In this document: piece after piece, positions 55,508-64,000 of the stretch | Position numbering within the stretch: position 1 is the first letter of the stretch | Layout: each line of letters starts with the position of its first letter | Assembly (NCBI GenBank): GCA_003008705.1 | Contig: PDUO01000009.1 | Location: 372,001-436,000, forward strand | From: Pezicula radicicola | Taxonomy: Eukaryota; Ascomycota; Leotiomycetes; Helotiales; Dermateaceae | DNA: 64,000 bases | Direction of reading: 5' to 3' | Translations under genes and position numbers: made by a program | The notes under the pieces: model-generated | The model's database searches: none | What the model was told of the DNA's origin: nothing | What the model saw: the letters and a program-made list of their open reading frames with translations, nothing else

Positions 55508-58018
55508 TTACCCCCCTCTCTGAAAAAAGTCTGTCCTTAGACTTGAACTCATTACTAGATTTCCTTCTAACTTATTATAGTTATCAATCCCTTGGTTGTA
55601 TACCTCAATCCATTTCCGGAGGTTTACAGGGGGTCCGACTAAATGAGGGTTCTATAAGTGGAACTCCTTGAGTAGGTATAGGGAGTATATAAAGTCTAAC
55701 GCTGGGTAGTACTCTGGGTCCTTATCTACTCCTAACTAATTTACTCTATAGAAGAGCTACTTCCCTTTGAGTTTTACTACCCTAATTAACTCAACTTCCT
55801 ATTCCTATATTCCATTAATTATAATAGGTTCTTATAGTTCTAGTAATTGTCCTAGTAATAGGTTATTGGGGTCCTTCCGAAGGGATCTTATATAGAATAC
55901 AAGATATATCTTCATAGAAGGAGGTAGTTCTAGCTTATAGGAGTGACTATTCTTTTCTAGTATCTTAAATAGTCCTTCGGCTTGGTTTCTAAGTTTCCGA
56001 CTAGGTCTATCTAAGGGTAAATATTTAGTAGACAACTAGACTCGATCTTTAACTTTAAAGTCTGGTACTCTACGGGTCTTGTTTACTTACTAGATCATCT
56101 TGTCCTGTACTCTCTTTATATTATCTTGAGTAAATTTCTAGCTATTATACAAGTACCTTATAAACTTGGTAGCTTCTTTAAAGGAGAGCTTCTCTTTTAT
56201 AGTTTCTGGTTTTTTAGGGGCTTTCCAATCAAAAGATTTCCGAGGGGAGTACCCACGAGTTAACAGAAAGGGGGATATACCAATAGAGTCATGAGGAAGT
56301 ATCAACTGAGTATTATCCATTATAGGGAGTATTTATAACCAATTATCCTGGTAATGGTTTATAAATAGTCTCAACCTCTGGTCTAGGTACTGGTTTATTA
56401 TCTCTGTCTAGCTATTAGTCTAGGGGCTATAGGTAGTAGATAATTTAACTTAAACACCCAAGATAGTATAGAAGGTATTCTAAAAGTCTAAGATGAACTA
56501 AGGGCCCCTATCAGAAACTATAGAGTCTAGTAGATTATAATATCGGTATATATAAGTATAGTATATCTCCGCCATATCTTTTACTATAGCTGTCTTATAA
56601 CAAGGAATTAATACAGGAGTTTTATTTAGTCTATCAATGAAAATACAGATATTATTAAAACCATACTTATCTTTAGGCTATGACTTAAAGTCTATATAGA
56701 TATACTACCAAGGGTGATCTAGAATTAGTAATAGATATAGTAGTCCAGGGGTCTTGTCTCTTAGGATATATACTCTTCTATATATATGATAATTATCAAT
56801 ATACTAAGCCACTAAAGTAGGTAAGCCTTTCTAGTAGTATCTCTCTTNGAGGACCTTTCTTATCTTTCTTTCTCTAGGATAGACTATGGAAAGCTATACA
56901 TAGGCCTTAGTAATCAATCTAGTCCTAAGGTTATTGATGTCTAGAACTACGAGGAGTCCTTTTCTCAATAGTAGACTATCTTTCATTTTATAATATTAAG
57001 GACCCTGGTCTAAGGAGAAGTCTTGACTAGCTAAGACCTTTAGGCGAAAGGGTTCTAAAGATAGGTCTATTCTATTCTACTGAAGTACTTCCTCGATGAG
57101 CTTGAGTGATTCTATAAAGTAGATCCTAAGGTCTTCCTTGATCTATAGGTCCAAGTACTCTGGTTTCAGTAATGGCTTGTTCCTGATTTTCTCTTTGATC
57201 TAGTCTTGGGGATAAATATCTTATTCTCTTCGAGAGAGAGTATCTACTAAGATGTTGGCTTTTCTAGGTTGGTAGATAATCTGAAAGAAGAACTATAACA
57301 GGACTTCTACCTAGTAAGCTTGTCTACTATTTAGTTACTTAGTAGTCATGAAATACTCTAATACTTTATGATCAGTGAAGATCTGAAGCTTATGGGTAGA
57401 ACCTTATAATTCAACTCTCTAATTACTCAGAGACCTAATGATTATAAGTATTTCCTTGTTATATATTTTATAATTAAGCTCTACTGATACCATTGTCTTT
57501 AAGAAGAATACTACAGGGTACTATTCTTCTTTATCACTTCTCCTTTATGAAAATACAGTGGCCACCACTCCATCAGAGGTATTTGTTTCTAGTCTTAACT
57601 CAGTATCAGGGTTATAGTAGGCTAGGACTAGGGCTGATATAAGCTTGAGTTTGAGCTCCTTAAAAGCTTACTAGTAGTCCTTAGTCTATATAAACTTCTC
57701 CTCTTTCTAGGTAAGGTTTATCAAAGGTTTTACTACCTTTCTATAATCTAGGGTAAATCTTCTATAGAAGTTATAGAAACCCAAGAAGGATTGAATACCT
57801 TTTATAGTATATAGAGGTTTNTATTCCTTAACTATAGAGACTTTCTCTNGGTTAACTTCAATACTATNAGTAGTAATAATNAAACNAAGGTACTTNGTTC
57901 TCTTNATANTAAATTNATACTTCTTGATATCTACCTAGAGTCCTNCTTCTCGAAGGTAGCTAAGGACTACTTATATATAGCCTTTATACTCTAACTCGTT
58001 TTCCGAGTAGATAAGGAT

Positions 58019-58030
58019 ATCATTAAGGTA
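58019..58030 (-). pseudogene. Reverse transcriptase active-site box, YLDD changed to YLND
   Basis: Minus-strand codons Tyr-Leu-Asn-Asp in a VFYITYLNDILIYSENE context. The Asp to Asn change (GAT to AAT) is a G-to-A transition and removes a catalytic aspartate. Confidence 0.85.
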
Positions 58031-61000
58031 GGTAATATAAAAGACATCAAGATATTTAAATAATATATCATTTATATAGCGTTAGTAAGTTACAGGTCTA
58101 TTAGTAAGGCTAAATAGAAGAACCTTATACTTATATAAGCTATAGTAAGTTCTGAATATAGTAAGTTCTTTAGAATCAAGGTATATTCGAATCCTATGAA
58201 AGGTTTATCTAATATCAAGCTTAGTAAAGACCTTTACTTTATTAAGGTAGGTAAGGGTCTCGTTGATTAGTAGGAGTAGGTAGTAGTCCTTCCTAGTAAT
58301 AAGGTTAAGCTTCCTAAAATCAATACAGAAGTATAGACCTCCATCTTTTTTCTTAATAAATAGGATAGGTAAAGAGAAGGGTACTTGGTTACTTTCGATG
58401 AATCCTTTCTATAAATTCTCTAATAGATACTTCTTGACTACTTATAACTCTATAGTTGTCTATGAGTAGAGAGGTCCATGACTTAGTGTTATCTTCTCTT
58501 CTAGCTCAATCTTATGATTGTAACTTCGATGTAGCGGAAGTATATCAAAGGCTACTTTTGAAAATATATCCTCCCAAGGGTAATAGGCCTTTGGTAGCTT
58601 AGTAAGTAGGTCTTCTAGCTCTTAGGTATCCAAAGCTCCTTGAGAGTCTAGTTCTTGATCAATTTTATACAGGCTCATAGAAAAGAGAGTATTTTCCTTC
58701 CTTCTTAGATTAAGGTGAAAGGTAATAGTACTAATTTCTATAATACTAAAATCTGATTTAATACCTTTAGATTCAGGGGGTAGCTATAATCTCTTGGTAG
58801 GTTTTAGGGGTTATTTCTAGTCTTTAGGGTTAGAGGAGAATTTATTATTCCTTCTACCTTTAAGCTATCTCTCCATTTATTATAAACTACGGAGAGTATC
58901 CTTAGTATAGGAAGTACCTATAACTACTTTCTTGATTTCGGAGGCAAGGTCTCTATACTCAATGAATTTATCAAGAAAGGACTTAGCTAGGGTTCCTGCT
59001 TTAATAGCCAATGATTTCATTATAGCTAGGCCAGACTCAGGGATAAGTTTAGGCTATATCTAGGGAAGATCAGGACTTAGTTCTGGTTCTAGATACTGGT
59101 TCGGGGGAGTAGAGGGGCTATCCAGGAATAGCTCTGACTTAGTTGACTTTATAAGGGATATAAGGTACTTAACCCTTCCCTTAGCTCTATTTTCTCTTTA
59201 TATATCCTCCTTGATAAACTCTATATCTCTCTTCATCAGCTCTCTCTGATATCTGGGCTCAATAGCTCTAGGTAAGAGGCTACTATAGGGAATCTGGATA
59301 GGGTTACTAAAAGAATTGGTTAGGGGTATTATCTCTGGTTAAATAAGTTTCCGACGTTGTAAATCTAGTAAGATATTAAAGTAGACTAAGAATTTTATAC
59401 CAAGGATGATATTATGGTTTCTAAGATCTAAAATAAGAAAGGGGATATTCTTAATGATTCTTTTATCCAACTTAATAATAAAGAGAATGAAATATATAAT
59501 AGGTTTTCCTCTAACTCTATTATATCCTTTAGTATTAATTAGTTATTCCAGCTTCTACTATTTAATAGTATAGAATTGAGAGTATATTTTAATAACTTAG
59601 GTATCCATGAAAGAAAACCCTTAGGCTCCTGTATTAGGTAAAGAGGATAGATTAGTGATTGAAACTCTATTATAGTTTAAGTTACAAGAAACTATAAATA
59701 CTTTCCTACCTATTAATTAAGTAAGATCTATCTTTACTAAGCTGATAAGATAACCTAAAGAGGAGACTTCCTCTAGGTATCCTTATTTCCTGATTCTTAT
59801 TCTAAGTTAAAAGTATTATACTAGTATTCTGCTAACTCTTCCTCGATCTTATATAGATTAGACTTATCTTTCTCAGGGTAGTTACTAGAGATATAACCTA
59901 GCTTATTATAACTATAGTAAACCATTTCCTTCTTGTCTACTGTAGGAGTCGGAGATCTATACTTAGCTGGGGTAGAAGTAGAAGATTAGTCCTTGCCCAG
60001 AACTAGAGTAGGTAGCTTAAGTATTCCTGAGGGGTTTCTTATTTTCATAATATTAGTTTTCCTTGATACCATAGTTCTTGGGAAACTCCGAGCTACTCTT
60101 ATCTTTTCCCTATATAGTTTATTGTCTGAATTCAAGTATTCTACCTAAGCTATAGCTTCTATAGTCCAGTATATCTTCCGAGTCCTTAGGTTGTTCCTTA
60201 GAGGGAGGGTCAACTTATTGTATAGATTACTAATCCTTATCGATATAGGTATCTCGGCTATCCTTACTAATTAGAGAAACTTAGTTCTGAAATCCTGGAA
60301 AGTTTCCCCTGGGAGTATATATAGATCTTAGTACTTAATCTCAGTATCTCTTTTTTTATCCGGGTTGGTATAGATACTAGCTAAGTAGTCAATCATTTCC
60401 TAGTGATTCTGGAAGCTATCTACTCTACTAGTTCAGTAAAGTAGCTCTAGGTATTTCTAAGCCTCTCCCTTGGTATACCAGAAAATATAACTTATAAGTA
60501 AGTTCTTGGTAGGGAAGTAATCTCCGTTCTCTTTAAACTTATCCTCTAATAAGATTTTCCAAGCCCTGAATATAGGGTCTATATTATCGTCTAATTAGGG
60601 GGGATCTATTATCTTCTTGGAGTACCCGCTTCTTCCTAGAGTCCTTAACAAGCCTATTCTAGGTTATAGTCTACTAAACAGAGTTCCTGAATTGTCTAAA
60701 CCTAAGTAGTCCAAATCAGAGGGTCCGGGGTTATTATCTACCTCAATAGTCTAACGGATAGTTATATCCTGGTTTCATCCTTACGTCTAACGCCGGAGTA
60801 GGTCTCTTACTTAAGTTTAGGACCGTACTCACTCTATACCATCGTTTTAGGGGTCTTTGGTATTCCCCTGGGAATTATCGAGTTATTCTTGTAGCTAGTG
60901 ATTGGTATTTTATAGCCGGCGGATCTACTCTTTTATTTAGATAATTATATTAATAACTAAAAGGTCTATAGCTAGTGAGTTTTGATCCTGAGTATTAGGA

Positions 61001-61494
61001 TCAAGCTCTTCTTCCAATTGAGTAGTAGTATCTTCCTGGAGGGTTCTGTCCTGAGATTCTTTTAGAGAAGGATCTATATAGGTAGAAGCTATAAGGCCTT
61101 TACCTTTGGTGTTCTTGGGAGGTATCTTTCTATAAACTTAATAAAAAGGTCGGAAAGGTATTTAGGGGGTTTATCGAAGTCAAGTCCTATCTAACTTTAT
61201 AGTACTAGTAGGTGTCTATACCAGGCCAATTATATACTCTTCTAATAAAATCAATAATAGACTCCTTGTTGGGTAGTAATTAAGATCAGGGCTAGTTAGA
61301 AGATATTCTGAACTAGTTGAACTAAGCTAAGTACTTAGTACTTCCGAGCTTTCTATTCTACGAGACTAACTCAATCGTTAACTTGTCTAGCCTTCAGAGC
61401 TAACTTAGCTATTAACCTACTCTAGGGGTGGAACTATATATTCGGTTTAGAGATTATCATAGCCTTCCCAGGTATAGAGGTGAGTTTAGAATAA

Positions 61495-61710
61495 TGTAGC
61501 GATATAGTAAATAGAACAAGAGCTTTAGTAGTAAATGAATATACAAGAATGAATTTTATTGTTGGATCTATATAAAGGATTCTAAACTAAAGAGAAAAAG
61601 AAGAAGGAGAATAAGAACAAGGATAGAGTAGTTGTTTAAATACAGAATAGTACCAAGCAAGGGCACGTATAGAGAAGTCATGTATAAGGTTCCTGGTAAG
61701 GACTGTAACA
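61495..61710 (-). repeat. Right LTR (5' LTR of the element)
   Basis: 216 bp, bounded by TGTAGC on the left and GTAACA on the right of the plus strand. Confidence 0.93.
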
Positions 61711-64000
61711 ATAACTACTTACTCTACTTACTTCCTTATACTTAGAAAGTAATAATCTCTTATAATTTAATTAAGGGTCTTATTAATTCCTTAGTATCTA
61801 TAAGCTAATAATAAGTATTATTCTTATATAAATTCCTTTTATAGTTTTACTAGTATATAGACTAACCCCTTAAATCTTAATAATCCTATCTAATCTACTA
61901 GGAACTCTATAGTTAGTTCCTTTATAATCCTAGAGGTATATTTATTTATTTTATATACTTATTTAATCTTATCCTCTAGATTCTTATCTTCTACTATAGA
62001 TATTATAACTAGGAGTTTATAGTTATATTCTAAGTTCTTTTTATTTTACTTAAGTATTACTTTTAGTCTCTCTATTAACTTTCCTATATAGTCTTATCTT
62101 CTACTTAAGGCGTTAGCCCTAGTATTCTTTAATCCTTTTCTATAAGAGATAGTAAAGTTATATATAGATAGCTTTTCTAACTATTTAATTTATCTTTAGT
62201 TAAGGATCTTTATTATTATAAAAGATATAAGATTCTTATAATTTATCTATACCTAGACTAGATAATTAGATCCTTTTATATAGACTCTCTATTATTTAAA
62301 AGTAACTATAATAATTAATAGTTCTTTATTATATATATTATAATTTAGCTTTATAGGTATTATCTTCTAAAAGTAGTATATAACTAATCTTAATTTCCTA
62401 TCTTTATTAAGCTATTCTAAATAAACTCTTATAGTAAAATCTAATATATCTATTTCTAGGATAATTTATTATTCTAGGTTAAAGGTAACTAGTATTAGTA
62501 TAGTTATAAACTATTATTTAAGTATATTAAATACTTCCTAAGTCTTTAGATTTTATTTAAATTTCTATTCCTTTTTTATAAGTTCTATAAGTAGTTAGAC
62601 TACTCTTAAGTATCCTTTAATAAATCTTTAATAGAAGTTTATAAACTCTAAGAAGATTTATACTTCTTTAATTATTTTAGGTTTAGACTAGATAAGTACT
62701 ATATTAACCTTAGTTATATCTATTCTAATTCTATTAATTCCTATAATAAATCCTAAAAACTTAAGTTCTATTTTATAAAACTTATACTTTTCTAGTTTAA
62801 TAAGAAGCTTTACTCCCTTAAGCTTCTCTAGTACTTTCTTAATATACTCTATATACTCGGTCTCTATCTTAGAAAAGATAAGTATATTATCTAAGTAAGT
62901 AACTATAAAGATATTAAGATATTTATATAACTATTTATTAATTATCCTTTAGTATAATATAGATATATTTATAAGTCTAAATAGTATAATTAGATATTTA
63001 AATAGACTATAGTATATTTAGAATACTATCTTCTATTTATTACCCTTCTTTATCTAGATAATACTATATACTCCTTATATATCTAGGGTTATAAAGATCT
63101 TAGTATCTTATATTCTATTATATAGTTTATTAATTAAGGGTAAAGGGTATTGATCCTTAATAGTAATACTATTTAACTATTAATAGTCTATATAGAGACG
63201 AAGTATATTATCTAGTTTTAGTATATATAGGATTAAACTTACTATTAGTAATATAGATAGTTATATATATCCTTTTTTTAGATTTTTATTAATATATATC
63301 TTAAGACTCCTTAACTCTTTCTCTAAGAGTTAATAAATAAGTCTAAATATTAGACTCTTTCCTAGCTCGATAGATATCTTATAGTCCTATAGCTAGTACT
63401 CTAGAAGTATCTTATTCCTAGACCCTTTCTAGAATAGTAACTTATATTCCTTATATACTATTAGTATTCTCTTTAATATAGAGGTCTAGGCTAGGTCCTC
63501 TAGTTTATTAAAAGTTATATATAACTTCTCTTAGTCTAGAGATATCTTATCTCCTAAAAGTACTATATAGTTACTAATATACTAGTATTAGTTTATAGTA
63601 ATCTACTCTTTCTACTAGTTAATCTAGGGATTATAAGTCTTTAACTAAGGTATACTAAGAATTATTAAATAAGTCTCTAAAGTAATAAGATCTAGTTATA
63701 TCTCTTTAGTATATCCTTTTAATATTTTTATAATTAGTTAATTAGTCTTATAGATTACTATCCCCTTATTTAACCTAATTAGTTCTCTATTAATAATACT
63801 TAAATAATATAGTTTCTACTTTATTAGAACCTTAAATCCTTTATCTAATACTATACTTATATTAATAAAATTATCTATTATACCTAAGTCTACTATTACT
63901 TATAGTACTTATTTATCTAACTAAACTACTAGGAAAAGCTATTATCCTTTTCCTACTATATATAATTCCTTCTTATTATATAGATTCCTAGACTCTTTAT
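61711..64000 (-). mobile_element. Older Gypsy-type element, reverse transcriptase part (right of nested insertion)
   Basis: Extremely AT-rich. On the minus strand 62,870-62,945 reads about YLNIFIVTYLDNILIFSKIE, a reverse transcriptase core with YLDD changed to YLDN at 62886-62897. Upstream text (62,640-62,870) parallels 57,750-57,960 of the inner element. It continues beyond the right end of the window. Together with 54280-55291 it forms the host of the nested element. Confidence 0.8.

Larger units (their letters stand above)
55292..61710 (-). mobile_element. Full-length LTR retrotransposon (Gypsy type), RIP-inactivated
   Basis: 6419 bp with two 216 bp LTRs and a 5 bp target duplication ATAAC (55287-55291 and 61711-61715). 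LTR ends fit TG...CA when allowance is made for TG to TA change in the left copy. Coding capacity is on the minus strand, so the LTR at 61495-61710 is the 5' one. Recognisable parts are the reverse transcriptase core VFYITYLNDILIYSENE around 58,000-58,040 and, further left, integrase-end pieces at 56138-56320 (DSIGISPFLLTRGYSPRKSF) and 55832-56035 (RNQAEGLFKILEKNSHSYKL). No long frame is left. Several ambiguous bases (56848; 57821-57945) show lower sequence quality. Confidence 0.92.

Overview
The window looks like nuclear DNA of a filamentous ascomycete (Pezizomycotina; a leotiomycete is my inference). Genes carry short introns, mostly 46-190 bp, with GTAAGT-like donors and CTAAC-like branch sites. 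Typical fungal families are present: Zn2Cys6 regulator, 2EXR, DUF3712, FAS1/GPI, Rds1-like, TRI12 and Dal5-type transporters. Exon structures below were read by eye from splice signals and reading phase, without transcripts.

Layout. 0-14.4 kb: a RID/Masc1-like cytosine-5 DNA methyltransferase at the left edge (possibly 5'-truncated), PRPP synthetase, ribosomal protein eS6 (minus strand), a small secreted repeat protein (minus), a gene-free stretch with an 8 x 20 bp tandem repeat, a two-finger zinc protein, Ctf8, a cupin, a phosphoribosyltransferase and a cysteine-rich secreted protein (minus). 16-23.5 kb: a 2EXR protein, an alpha/beta hydrolase (minus) and a two-FAS1 GPI-type protein. 23.8-25.2 kb: a complete Tc1/mariner element with terminal inverted repeats whose transposase is interrupted only by three TAG codons. 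25.6-29 kb: decayed genes (a frameshifted 2EXR copy and an arylsulfotransferase pseudogene) and a small coiled-coil ORF. 29.8-34 kb: a MYND protein (minus) and a membrane glycosyltransferase. 35.4-42.8 kb: TRI12-type efflux transporter, short-chain dehydrogenase and Zn2Cys6 regulator, the last two divergent. 44-53 kb: C2H2 protein (minus), DUF3712 protein, an Rds1-like protein broken by a 13 bp duplication, and a Dal5-family transporter. 53-64 kb: very AT-rich nested Gypsy-type retrotransposons. One full-length element (two 216 bp LTRs, ATAAC target duplication) sits inside an older one.

Theme. The window holds both a RID-family gene, the family required for repeat-induced point mutation (RIP) in Neurospora, and sequences with RIP-type damage. 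The two LTRs differ only by transitions, the reverse-transcriptase YLDD boxes have become YLND and YLDN, and the stops in the Tc1 transposase are all TAG. The strongest candidate for something undescribed is the 134-residue secreted protein at 7154-7558. It has two identical 29-residue repeats whose DNA copies differ at ten silent positions and at no replacement position. I saw no CRISPR array, tRNA or rRNA gene, and no secondary-metabolite backbone synthase.
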